From assembly GCA_035565335.1 (NCBI GenBank), contig DATMSO010000009.1, forward strand, positions 1 to 46,098: DNA of 46,098 nt. Direction: 5' to 3'. The notes beneath the pieces were generated by a model, which saw only the letters and a list, made by a program, of their open reading frames with translations, had not been told where the DNA came from and did not search any database. Position numbers and translations under genes: made by a program. Origin of the DNA: Methylovorus sp035565335. GTDB lineage: Bacteria > Pseudomonadota > Gammaproteobacteria > Burkholderiales > Methylophilaceae. Shown piece by piece: positions 38,068 through 46,054 of the stretch. Numbering within the stretch: position 1 is the stretch's first letter; the number at the start of each line of letters is the position of its first letter.

Positions 38068-40356
38068 TTAGCGAATATCCCACCAGCTGGGCAACAAGGC
38101 GCGCACCTCGGCTTGAGAGTAGCGGTCATCAATCAGGTAAATGGCGCCGGTATCGTCTTTGGTGCGGATGACGCGCCCGGCCGCCTGCACAACTTTTTGC
38201 AGGCCGGGGTAAAGATAGGTGTATTCATAGCCCATACCGAAGATGTCCTGCATGCGCTCCCGCATCTGCTCGTTCACCTCGTTGATCTGCGGCAGGCCTA
38301 TGGTGGCGACAAATGCGCCGACAAGCCGGTCTCCCGGCAAATCAATGCCTTCGCCGAATGCCCCGCCCAGCACGGCAAAAGCAATGCCTTCGGAGGTATC
38401 GGTAAAGCGGCGAATGAAGTCTTCGCGGTCATGCTCGGTCATCATACGCGATTGCTGCCGCACGGGAATCTGCGGGAAGCGCTCACTGAACACCTCGTAC
38501 ACCTGCTGCAAATAATCAAAGCTGCTCACAAACAGCAGATAATTTCCCGGCCTGGCCTGGTATTGCCGCGCCATAAGCTGGGCAATTGGCATGACCGAAT
38601 GGCGCCGCCGCAAATAGCGTGTGGAAATATGTGTCACCAGCCGCACATCCAGCTGCTCGGGGCTGAATGGCGAGGGCACATCAATAAATGGCGTTTTATC
38701 CGGCAAGCCCAGCATGTCGCTATAAAAATGCGAGGGACTGAGCGTGGCGGAAAACAGGGTGGCGGATTGCGCCGCTTCAAAGCGCGTCTTGAGGAAAGGC
38801 GCAGGCACGATATTGCGGATGCACAGCACATTATAGGCCTGGAGCAGATTAGTGCGCCCTTCTTTCAGGGTGATATCGAACATGGAATGCGGGCCGAAGG
38901 CAGCGGCCAGCGTGGCAAACTGCAGCGCGTCAAAATAGAAATTGAGCAGGCTGGGCGCATTATCGGTCGGGTGCAGCGCCAGATAATCGGTGATGCGGGT
39001 AACCACGCGTTGCAGCGATAGCTCAAAGTCTTCCTCAATGGTCGGGTAGACTTCGTAAGGCGCCACCTGCGGCTGCACCATCTGCTGCCAAGCCTGGCTG
39101 AGTTTTTCCAGCGGCGTTTTCAGCGATTTCGGCGCCTCTTGCCGCATGGCCTCAAATACCTGCTGATCAAGCTCGGCGCTATACATCTTGCGGCCGCGCT
39201 CTATCATGTTGTGCGCCTCATCCACCAGTATGCTCACCCGCCACTCGTTCATCACCGTGCCCGCATACAGCACGGCATAAAGATCAAAGTAGTAGTTGTA
39301 ATCGCCCACCACCACATCGCTCCAGCTCACCAGGTCCTGCGCCAGATAATATGGGCAGATCTGATGCTGACGCGCCACCGCCGCCAGCGTCTCGCGGTCC
39401 ATCATGCCGCGCTCCAGCGCATCAATTCGGGCTTGTGGCAGGCGGTCATAAAAACCCTTAGCCAGCGGGCAGGAGTCGCCATGGCAGGATTTGTCGGGAT
39501 GCTCACAGGCTTTTTCGCGCGCCACCAGCTCCAGCGTGCGCAAGCGCAAGTCCGGGTTGGCCGCGTGTATCACATGCACGGCATCCAGCGCCAGCTTGCG
39601 GCCCGAAGTTTTGGCGGTGAGAAAGAAAATCTTGTCCAGCTTCTTTTCCGGCATGGCTTTCAGCAGCGGAAACAGCGTGCCCAGCGTTTTGCCGATGCCG
39701 GTGGTCGCCTGCGCCATCAGGCATTTGCCGAGGCTGGCGGTTTTGTACACTGACTCTGACAGCACGCGCTGCCCGGCGCGAAAGGTAGGGTGCGGAAACT
39801 GCAGTGCGGTCAGCTGCTGATTGCGGCGCAAGCGGTGCGCCACCTCGCGGTCTGCCCAGGTGCGCAACTGGGCGCATTGCGCATTGAAATACGTCGCCAG
39901 CTCCTCTGCGCTGTATAGCTCGCTCAACGCGTCTTCGGTCTTGCTCGATACGTTGTAATACACCAGCGCAGTGTTAACCTCGCGCAGCTCGCGCTCCTGC
40001 GACAGCAGCGCGGCATACACCTTGGCCTGCGCCCAGTGCAAAAAGCGATGATTCTCCGGCATGCGATCCAGCAGGCCCTTGAAGGTCTTGATCTCCTCCA
40101 GCTGGTTAAGCTCCGGGTCATAGCCATCCGCCCGCCCCCGCACAAAGATATTCTGGTACTCGCCCGTCAGCGCAATCTCAGTCTCGTAACCGGCATGGCG
40201 ATTCGACGTGACCGAAGTATGCCCCATCATCCCCTCCAGCGCGGTCGGCGCAGGCGTAAAGCGCTGATCCAGATCGCCACGCCGGGCCACCAGATCGCAC
40301 ATGGCACGCACTGAAATAATGTAACGAAAAGGGTCCGCGGGGTTTTCCGACACCAC
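38068..40356 (-). CDS. XPD/DinG-like helicase with N-terminal PD-(D/E)XK nuclease-like domain
   Basis: A 762-residue superfamily 2 iron-sulfur helicase of the Rad3/XPD/DinG type. Residues 1-165 look like a PD-(D/E)XK nuclease module (VRGRADGYDPELNQLEEIKTFKG: Asp, then Glu-x-Lys). Walker A is ATTGIGKTLGTLFPLL (about 216). Four candidate cluster cysteines follow in ACEHPDKSCHGDSCPLAKGF and QICPYYLA. Walker B is ILVDEAHNM. Motif VI is QAAGRVIRTKDDTGAIYLIDDRY. It should unwind, and perhaps cut, DNA in repair. The start is GTG at 40356; an in-frame TAA lies 11 codons upstream and no ATG precedes the family-typical ISVRAMCDLVARRGDLDQRF. It converges with topoisomerase IB. Confidence 0.9.
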   Translation of the reverse strand: MVSENPADPFRYIISVRAMCDLVARRGDLDQRFTPAPTALEGMMGHTSVTSNRHAGYETEIALTGEYQNIFVRGRADGYDPELNQLEEIKTFKGLLDRMPENHRFLHWAQAKVYAALLSQERELREVNTALVYYNVSSKTEDALSELYSAEELATYFNAQCAQLRTWADREVAHRLRRNQQLTALQFPHPTFRAGQRVLSESVYKTASLGKCLMAQATTGIGKTLGTLFPLLKAMPEKKLDKIFFLTAKTSGRKLALDAVHVIHAANPDLRLRTLELVAREKACEHPDKSCHGDSCPLAKGFYDRLPQARIDALERGMMDRETLAAVARQHQICPYYLAQDLVSWSDVVVGDYNYYFDLYAVLYAGTVMNEWRVSILVDEAHNMIERGRKMYSAELDQQVFEAMRQEAPKSLKTPLEKLSQAWQQMVQPQVAPYEVYPTIEEDFELSLQRVVTRITDYLALHPTDNAPSLLNFYFDALQFATLAAAFGPHSMFDITLKEGRTNLLQAYNVLCIRNIVPAPFLKTRFEAAQSATLFSATLSPSHFYSDMLGLPDKTPFIDVPSPFSPEQLDVRLVTHISTRYLRRRHSVMPIAQLMARQYQARPGNYLLFVSSFDYLQQVYEVFSERFPQIPVRQQSRMMTEHDREDFIRRFTDTSEGIAFAVLGGAFGEGIDLPGDRLVGAFVATIGLPQINEVNEQMRERMQDIFGMGYEYTYLYPGLQKVVQAAGRVIRTKDDTGAIYLIDDRYSQAEVRALLPSWWDIR

Positions 40357-40387
40357 GAGACTGGGGGCGAGCTTGATATCAGGTCCT

Positions 40388-40708
40388 TAATGCAGAGGGA
40401 TGAAGTGGCCAGCGCGGTGTGAACATCGTGAGAAAAACACACATCGCACGCGCTGACCGGTAGCAATATTGTAGCGCGAAGCGGATGCAAACTCGCGGTC
40501 AGTGATGTGGGTTCGTTATGCGGTAGAAAGCGCCGCCGGAAGGACGATGCGCATGGAGTAGTGCAGAAGAAGAAAAGGAAAACTCAGGAACCACCACGGG
40601 AAAGAACTCGGAAGAACGAAGGCTAAGCCGCAGCGGCACAGGCACCGCAGACGGGTTTGGCACCGGATGATTCGCCCAGCGCCAATACGAGATATTAACC
40701 GGTCAACA
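40388..40708. other. Gene-free stretch between helicase and YbaK genes
   Basis: No convincing coding frame was found on either strand. The plus strand is purine-rich at 40555-40625. On the minus strand a 20-codon TTG-started frame directly after the ybaK stop ends in PVCGACAAAA, but it lacks a ribosome binding site. The stretch must hold the helicase promoter, which I could not place. Confidence 0.5.
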
Positions 40709-41200
40709 TTACTCCACCTTCACAAAATGCCCGCGCGGCTTGTCCTGCAACAGACTCAGCAAATCCGCCGACTTCAACGCCAGCGCATAGCCCAATACCC
40801 CACTGCCAATTACCACCGTCTCGTACGCCGCCACGCTATCATCCACCAGCACGCGCAAACCCTCCGGCAACGCAATCGGCGGCACCGCCCCCACCACATA
40901 CCCCGTGGCCTCCGGCACCTCAGCATACTCCGCCATGCGACACTTGCGCTCCCCCAGAAAGTTACGCAACACCGCCCAATCAGCCCGGCCACCGCCCGCC
41001 ACCGCCAACAGGCAAAACCCGCTCTGCTCGCCTTTGAACACTACACTACGCACCACAGACTGCGGATCCAGCCCCTGCGAAGAAAGCAACTCCTCCAGAC
41101 TGCGGATAGGCTTTTTATCCTCGCTCAACGGGATTTCGATAATCTTAAAAGCGATGTCGTTGCTTTCGAGGAGAGAAGTGACGTTGGATTGGATTGTCAT
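40709..41200 (-). CDS. YbaK/EbsC-type aminoacyl-tRNA editing domain protein
   Basis: A 163-residue stand-alone editing domain, related to the insertion domain of prolyl-tRNA synthetase, that hydrolyses mischarged tRNA. Family features are SLEELLSSQGLDPQSVVRSVVFKGEQSGFCLLAVAGGGRADWAVLRNFLG, with the conserved lysine in VFKGE. VPEATGYVVGAVPPIALPEGLRVLVDDSVAAYETVVIGSGVLGYALALKSADLLSLL then carries the GxVPP loop. Which tRNA it clears (Cys-tRNAPro, Ala-tRNAPro or another) cannot be read from sequence. It is likely monocistronic; no partner synthetase is nearby. Confidence 0.88.
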   Translation of the reverse strand: MTIQSNVTSLLESNDIAFKIIEIPLSEDKKPIRSLEELLSSQGLDPQSVVRSVVFKGEQSGFCLLAVAGGGRADWAVLRNFLGERKCRMAEYAEVPEATGYVVGAVPPIALPEGLRVLVDDSVAAYETVVIGSGVLGYALALKSADLLSLLQDKPRGHFVKVE

Positions 41201-41250
41201 GCTTGAAAGCTCCTGGTTACAAGCTTCATATCTACAACGCTACTGATCCG

Positions 41251-41940
41251 TTAATGAAGCCCTGATTTATTTAATACAACCATACATTTATCCACTATGT
41301 TAACTGCTTCTTTGTTGACAGCATCATAATCGTTCGCCGTCCATGCTTCATACGATTTAAGCTCTGGCGAAGCGCCCTCGCAATACCAGGTTCTCAGTAT
41401 GGAGGGTTTGTTACCCTGCATCCGCACGAGTTCTACAGCCAATTTGTAATTTAGCTTGTAGTTACTGCTAAAAAGTCCAACATACTCGAGCTCCCATATC
41501 GGGGTTTCAATTTTCACCTGCACATCGCTACTGGGATTAACAAGAGGTTTCGCTGCAAATAAATCCTTGATTTTGCTTGCAAGCAGAATATTAACGCCTC
41601 CACCTTTCGACACAGATGCACCTTTAGGCAGAGCTTGATTAAGTTGACCGGAAAACTGAGAGCCGATTTGCTGGTTTGCCTGAAGTTGCTGCATTGACCC
41701 AGGATTACCGGAGCTCGCCGCGACACTGCCAGCGATGGAAGAGGCAACCATATTCCCAATGGCTCTGGCTTTTGTTTTCTCAACCAAGGAGACAGGTGCA
41801 GGTATATTTACCACCAATGATTCATTGAGCCATGTGTTGACGTCGGATTCGGATACTTTCGCATTCGATGCGCACCCGCCCAATCCCAGTGCGATGATGA
41901 TTCCAGAAAAGATTAAATTGCATTTGCCGGACTTGCTCAT
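41251..41940 (-). CDS. Lipoprotein of unknown function
   Basis: A 229-residue predicted lipoprotein with a signal peptide ending in the lipobox LGLGGC (Cys23). Residues 55-115 are low in complexity (glycine, alanine, serine, glutamine: SSIAGSVAASSGNPGSMQQLQANQQIGSQFSGQLNQALPKGA), and could be a membrane-interacting glycine-zipper segment. The C-terminal half (PIWELEYVGLFSSNYKLNYKLAVELVRM, ILRTWYCEGASPELKSYEAW) looks beta-rich. I do not recognise the family. Base composition is clearly richer in A+T than in the neighbours, which with the gene-poor flank suggests acquisition by transfer. Confidence 0.75.
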   Translation of the reverse strand: MSKSGKCNLIFSGIIIALGLGGCASNAKVSESDVNTWLNESLVVNIPAPVSLVEKTKARAIGNMVASSIAGSVAASSGNPGSMQQLQANQQIGSQFSGQLNQALPKGASVSKGGGVNILLASKIKDLFAAKPLVNPSSDVQVKIETPIWELEYVGLFSSNYKLNYKLAVELVRMQGNKPSILRTWYCEGASPELKSYEAWTANDYDAVNKEAVNIVDKCMVVLNKSGLH

Positions 41941-42046
41941 TCAGTTGATTCCTTCCTATTTGTTGCCATAGCGTGTATTTAATAATGCTGTTGATTCATT
42001 CCGTTAACTTGGTTTTCTTTACGTGCATTCTTGAAGAAGGCATAAA

Positions 42047-42085
42047 AAAACTGGAGATATCCATCTTGAGGACAGCTCCAGTTTT
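42047..42085. repeat. Inverted repeat with minus-strand U7, terminator-like
   Basis: AAAACTGGAG (42047-42056) pairs with CTCCAGTTTT (42076-42085) across a 19-base loop. On the minus strand the stem is followed by seven T. No gene on that strand reaches it from the right, so an unannotated minus-strand RNA or a relic is possible. The rest of 41941-42310 shows nothing I can name. Confidence 0.45.
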
Positions 42086-42310
42086 ACGCACCCGCACGCA
42101 CATCACCGCATCGAATTAAGGGCCAAAATATAGACGACAATCAATAAGATGCACGTGCTGCGAATTACCTGCAGGGTAAGAAGGTGTGATGTTCTTTCAA
42201 TGCGATAATCAAGAAAGCGGCGCCAGGAAGTGAGCGCTATCCGTTACATGGGATCGCGTGAATGAGGCTTGAAAACCCGGACATGCAGCGGGCGGGCGGA
42301 GCCTCTGCTG

Positions 42311-42339
42311 TTGACATCCGCAGCAAAGTTTGATGAACT
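42311..42339 (+). promoter_or_regulatory. Candidate promoter of the c-di-GMP riboswitch transcript
   Basis: A perfect TTGACA (42311-42316) is followed after 17 bases by a poor -10, TGAACT (42334-42339). The expected start near 42346 would place the riboswitch aptamer at the very 5' end of the message. Confidence 0.4.
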
Positions 42340-42349
42340 GACCGCCGTT

Positions 42350-42435
42350 ATTGAAAGGCAAACCTGCCGAAAGGCAGGGACGCAAAGTTTCCGACCTAAG
42401 GGCATTAGCCTAGGGTAGCGGGGCTGCCGTTTACC
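42350..42435 (+). ncRNA. Cyclic di-GMP-I (GEMM-I) riboswitch
   Basis: This is the class I c-di-GMP aptamer. Its hallmark run is present: GGCAAACC, a six-base-pair stem closed by a GAAA tetraloop (CCTGCC-GAAA-GGCAGG at 42363-42378), then GACGCAAAG. CCTAAGGGCATTAGCCTAGG forms the second hairpin, followed by GTAGCGGGGCTGCCG. The 5' GGCA (42357-42360) and 3' TGCC (42425-42428) close the junction. Ligand binding by the unpaired A and G of the junction is known for the class. The expression platform is not obvious. The downstream EAL gene starts about 250 bases later, and a small hairpin (GGCAAA/TTTGCC, 42639-42657) sits 15 bases before its ribosome binding site. Confidence 0.93.
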
Positions 42436-42683
42436 GCAAGGGTGAATGTATTCGGCGTTTGAAATTCCCATATCACCCCATCAGACATATAAGCCCGGCA
42501 CAAAGGGGTTTGTTGTCAGGAAGCTATCGCCCTGCGCGGCGTGGCTGGATATAAATTCGACGGAAAGTAGTAAGTGATTATCAGACAGGCCATTAGACCT
42601 CGACGCGCTGCAGACTTGCTGGCAGCTTTGATGATGAGGGCAAAAGTCGTCTTTGCCGTAGTGTTAGCCTCAGGAAATGCATC

Positions 42684-44117
42684 ATGCCGCATCTGAGCAG
42701 CCTGCCTATGCCTTTGCGGTTATTGTTCAAGCTGTTGCGGCATGAGCTGCCGCCCTACGCGCAGGAGCCGCATAGCATGCGGGTAAGATTGCTGCTGACG
42801 ATTGGTGGTTGGTCGCTGCTCCTGCTTTGCGGCGTATGGGGCGCCTATTATCTTTTCCACGCCAAATGGGTGTTAATGGCGTGCCATGCCATCCTCGTGA
42901 CCCTGGGCGTGTATGCGCTTATTCAGATCAAGGCCGGCCGCGAGCGATTGGTCGCCATTGTCATGGCGCATGGTTTGCTGTTCATGCTATGCGCGATCTG
43001 CTGGCTGGATGTGCCGATACAGGATGCTCCACGCTCGGTGCATATGTATTTCTTGCCAGTGGCCGCGGGTGCTTCGCTGGTATTTCGCAAGGAAACGCTC
43101 TACCTGCGCATCGTGCTGCCGTTTACCTTGCTGGCCTGCTGCCTTGTGTTTGCGTCTTCACACCTCGGCATTCTCAAGCCTGAGCTGATTGCAGATCAGG
43201 AAATCCGGCTTGTAGGCGCGTGGATCAACAATCTTGCCGCGCTTGCAATACTTGGCGTGGCGCTGATCGTCATGCAGACGGACATCACGACGCGCCATTC
43301 GCTATATGCGGACATGCGCGAAGCGCTGGCACAAGGCCAGTTCTGCCTGCACTATCAGCCGCAGGTAGATGCGGAGGGGCATATTTTTGGCGCTGAAGCG
43401 CTACTGCGCTGGCAACACCCGGTGCGTGGGATGATACCGCCAGGGGTGTTTATTGCCGCCGCCGAAGAGACAGGCCTGATCCAGCCGATAGGAAGCTGGG
43501 TGTTGAAAGAAGCCTGCGCCCAACTGGTGAAATGGTCGAAAGACCCTAGCATGAAACACCTCAGTATCGCGGTAAATGTCAGCGCATCGCAACTCCGGCA
43601 ACCCGACTTTGTGCAGGAAGTGATTGAGATCGTGACACGCAGTGGCGCCACACCGGCGCAACTGAAACTGGAGCTCACCGAAAGCATGCTGGCCAGGGAT
43701 GTCGACACCACCATACAGAAAATGAACGCTCTGCGCGCCTTCGGCATCAGCTGGTCACTGGATGATTTTGGCACCGGCTACTCCTCACTCAACTACCTCA
43801 AGCGCCTGCCATTTGAGCAGTTGAAGATAGACCAATCTTTTGTAAGGGATCTATTGACCGACGAAAGCGACAAGGCGATTGTGGAAACCCTGGTCGTGCT
43901 CAGCAAAAATCTCAATATGATGCTGATCGCTGAAGGCGTAGAAACCGTCGAGCAGCTGCAGTATCTGCTCAGCAAGGGCTGCATGAAATACCAGGGCTAT
44001 CTGTTCAGCAAACCCCTGCCTATCGAAGCCTTTGAGCAACTCCTGCCTACGATCCCTCACTCGCAGGCCAATATCCAGCTGAAAGCGCAACTAAGCCTTA
44101 ATTTAGCAAGCGCTTAA
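42684..44117 (+). CDS. Membrane-anchored EAL-domain c-di-GMP phosphodiesterase
   Basis: A 477-residue protein with about six membrane segments in residues 36-198 (LLLTIGGWSLLLLCGVWGAYYLF; LMACHAILVTLGVYALI; LVAIVMAHGLLFMLCAICWL; MYFLPVAAGASLVF; IVLPFTLLACCLVFASS; NNLAALAILGVALIVMQ), followed directly by a cytoplasmic EAL domain (about 208-460). No GGDEF domain is present. The EAL site is intact: Glu238-Ala-Leu in GAEALLRWQHP, ELTESML, LDDFGTGYSSLNYL, KIDQSFVRD and AEGVETVEQL. It should hydrolyse c-di-GMP in response to an unknown envelope or membrane signal. AGGAA lies seven bases before the ATG. A c-di-GMP riboswitch leads the transcript, so the enzyme's substrate probably controls its expression. 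Confidence 0.94.
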   Translation: MPHLSSLPMPLRLLFKLLRHELPPYAQEPHSMRVRLLLTIGGWSLLLLCGVWGAYYLFHAKWVLMACHAILVTLGVYALIQIKAGRERLVAIVMAHGLLFMLCAICWLDVPIQDAPRSVHMYFLPVAAGASLVFRKETLYLRIVLPFTLLACCLVFASSHLGILKPELIADQEIRLVGAWINNLAALAILGVALIVMQTDITTRHSLYADMREALAQGQFCLHYQPQVDAEGHIFGAEALLRWQHPVRGMIPPGVFIAAAEETGLIQPIGSWVLKEACAQLVKWSKDPSMKHLSIAVNVSASQLRQPDFVQEVIEIVTRSGATPAQLKLELTESMLARDVDTTIQKMNALRAFGISWSLDDFGTGYSSLNYLKRLPFEQLKIDQSFVRDLLTDESDKAIVETLVVLSKNLNMMLIAEGVETVEQLQYLLSKGCMKYQGYLFSKPLPIEAFEQLLPTIPHSQANIQLKAQLSLNLASA

Positions 44118-44516
44118 CACGTCTTGGCCAAGCCGTAGCAGCAACATACAAGCTTTGCGGCCTTAATTTTAACCGTCGCCGGATCGCTGAAAAATCCTGC
44201 GACGCGTCCCTCAGCATGTCCTGCCTTTATCCATCCGCGCACCCTTAAGAAGGGACAAACGGATATCGCCGTGTCTCCCCGAAGTCTTGTTTATGCTATC
44301 CGCATCACAAAAAATTTATCTAGCTTAACAACTGTAATGAACCCGTAAGTCGCTTAATTTATACTCACGCCGACTGCGCAGACCGGCTATGCAATGCAAG
44401 CCTCACAGACCCTCAGCATTGACCAGCCCTGCATAAGCAGACCCAGCCTCCAACGACGGGGCAACCAAGAAAACAACAACGTTTGACGACTTAATTTTAT
44501 TTTTCAGGGGAAAGCA
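44118..44516. other. Gene-free region upstream of the membrane glycosyltransferase-like gene
   Basis: No coding frame is convincing. An A+T-rich patch at 44307-44366 contains TATACT (44361-44366), a plausible -10 box, with no clear -35 element. Direct search by eye found no riboswitch signature or strong hairpin. A long leader of about 150 bases would precede the first start codon. Confidence 0.4.
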
Positions 44517-44633
44517 GTGATTGCATTAAACAGTATCCACCGCCATGGGCAGGCTCATGCTCATCTCCAGCGTAATTCACTCTCAAGCCGCAATATCTGG
44601 CGGGCCGCATACCAGCAGGAGGCCGGACAATGA
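44517..44633 (+). CDS. Candidate 38-residue leader protein coupled to the next gene
   Basis: AGGGGA lies six bases before a GTG that opens a 38-codon frame (starts VIALNSIHRHGQ, ends AAYQQEAGQ). Its TGA overlaps the ATG of the following gene as ATGA. The coding content is rich in His, Gln and Arg, with no signal peptide. The next gene also has its own perfect AGGAGG seven bases before its ATG, so coupling is not strictly needed. The frame is too short to judge by composition; the binding site and overlap are the only support. Confidence 0.4.
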   Translation: MIALNSIHRHGQAHAHLQRNSLSSRNIWRAAYQQEAGQ

Positions 44634-46054
44634 CACCTACCTCCACCTACCAGACGGCCAGTCTGCTTACGGATGTCCGCGCTTCGCGCCTGTTGCGCGC
44701 GGTACGTATCACCTGGCTGGTAAGCGCCGTCCTGTTTTTAAACTGGTTGCTATGGAGTGCATGGAATGCCGTGCCCTCGGTCGATGATTTCTGTTACGGT
44801 TATGGTGGAAAAGTCTATGGCATGTTCGGCAATGTCGTGCAGATCTATCACGACTGGAGTGGCCGCTACGTCAGCACATTCCTCATTTCGGCGTTTGCCG
44901 GCTCTAATGATTTACTGTTGAAGCATTATTACGCGGTTCCACTATTCATTCTGTTGCTGAATCTCGCCGCCGTCATCCATTTCGTCAGGGCCTTTGCCCA
45001 ATTGCGCGTGTTTATGGTGCTAGGTCTTTTTGTCCCGCTGATGGCATTTTTTCAGCTCAGGCAATCCTTGTTCTGGTTATCCGGCGGTGCAACTTATGGC
45101 GTTGCCTGCGGCCTCTTTCTGCTGATCATCACCGAGGCGTTGAAGATATATACCCATAAAGCCTCTCCCACCGCTACCCGGATCAGCCTGATGAGCTTGG
45201 GAGCGCTGCTGCTGGCAGGATGCAATGAGGGCGCCATGCTGGCGAATATAGCCTTGCTGGTGCCACTTACCTTGATGACCTACCTGCATGACCACAACAA
45301 GCGTATGGGCTGGGTTCTCCTGGCGGCCATCATTGGCGCGTTGATCTCTGGCCTGGCGCCCGGAAATTTTGTGCGCGCTGCGCTCATGACGCATAAATTA
45401 GACTTCATTCAGGCTGCCTGGCTGGGGCTTGAATTGATTATCCGGCGTTACCTGCTGGCATTTCTGGCACTGGTGGTCCTGTGGCGCATCTTCATGGAGT
45501 TGTTTCCGTTCAAAACTCCGCTCACCATGCTTTCGCGCCGTCAGACCATCATTATCACTCTGGCGCTGTTTGTCGCCTTATGGGCCGGCATTTTTGCGCG
45601 GGCATACATCAAGGGAGACCTCGGCCCCAGCCGCACCAGAACACAGGATTTCATGCTGATTATCGTCATGGCCTTCTTCCTCGCCAGGTTTAGCTATCTG
45701 CAGTATCTCGCGACATCAGGCGATGCCAGACTCTCCTGGCAAAGAACCTATGGCATCGCAGCTGTGACTATCGTCATAATAGGGTTGATCACCACATTCA
45801 TCACCTACCCTCACAAATCCTGGAAAGACGTGATGTTGCAGGTGCAGGCAAGCCGTCATTTGCATGCGTTCATGGAACATCGATTTGCCACCGCCCTGGC
45901 GTCAACCAACAGCAAACTCGAGGTACCGGCATATCCCAGCCATCTGGCCCCCATTACCTTTTTCCGCGATATCACGGCTGACCCTGAACATTGGGAAAAC
46001 CGCTGCTTTGCTGATTACTTTCAATTGCCGGAAGTGGTGACCAAACCCGAATAA
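44630..46054 (+). CDS. DUF6056-like multi-pass membrane protein, GT-C glycosyltransferase-like
   Basis: A 474-residue integral membrane protein with about ten or eleven hydrophobic segments. After the first (ITWLVSAVLFLNWLLWSAW) comes the periplasmic loop VPSVDDFCYGY, whose acidic pair, together with HDWSGRYVSTFLISAF, resembles the DUF6056 family and the DxD-type first loop of GT-C glycosyltransferases that use lipid-linked sugars. A hydrophilic tail of about 70 residues ends the protein (ASRHLHAFMEHRFATAL to the stop). A role in surface polysaccharide or glycolipid synthesis is inferred. The start has a perfect AGGAGG seven bases upstream. A 38-codon frame overlaps its ATG, and the window ends 44 bases after its stop. 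Confidence 0.7.
   Translation: MTPTSTYQTASLLTDVRASRLLRAVRITWLVSAVLFLNWLLWSAWNAVPSVDDFCYGYGGKVYGMFGNVVQIYHDWSGRYVSTFLISAFAGSNDLLLKHYYAVPLFILLLNLAAVIHFVRAFAQLRVFMVLGLFVPLMAFFQLRQSLFWLSGGATYGVACGLFLLIITEALKIYTHKASPTATRISLMSLGALLLAGCNEGAMLANIALLVPLTLMTYLHDHNKRMGWVLLAAIIGALISGLAPGNFVRAALMTHKLDFIQAAWLGLELIIRRYLLAFLALVVLWRIFMELFPFKTPLTMLSRRQTIIITLALFVALWAGIFARAYIKGDLGPSRTRTQDFMLIIVMAFFLARFSYLQYLATSGDARLSWQRTYGIAAVTIVIIGLITTFITYPHKSWKDVMLQVQASRHLHAFMEHRFATALASTNSKLEVPAYPSHLAPITFFRDITADPEHWENRCFADYFQLPEVVTKPE

Noticed and set aside
40667..41206. 179-codon plus-strand frame opposite the YbaK gene
   Set aside because: Shadow of the ybaK coding frame; rich in Arg, His and Thr with no family pattern.
42244..42471. 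75-codon minus-strand frame over the riboswitch
   Set aside because: It is antisense to the conserved aptamer, and has no ribosome binding site.
42628..42696. Short frame starting MMRAKVVFAVVLASG just before the EAL gene
   Set aside because: It overlaps the EAL ribosome binding site and start, lacks its own binding site, and is too short to support.
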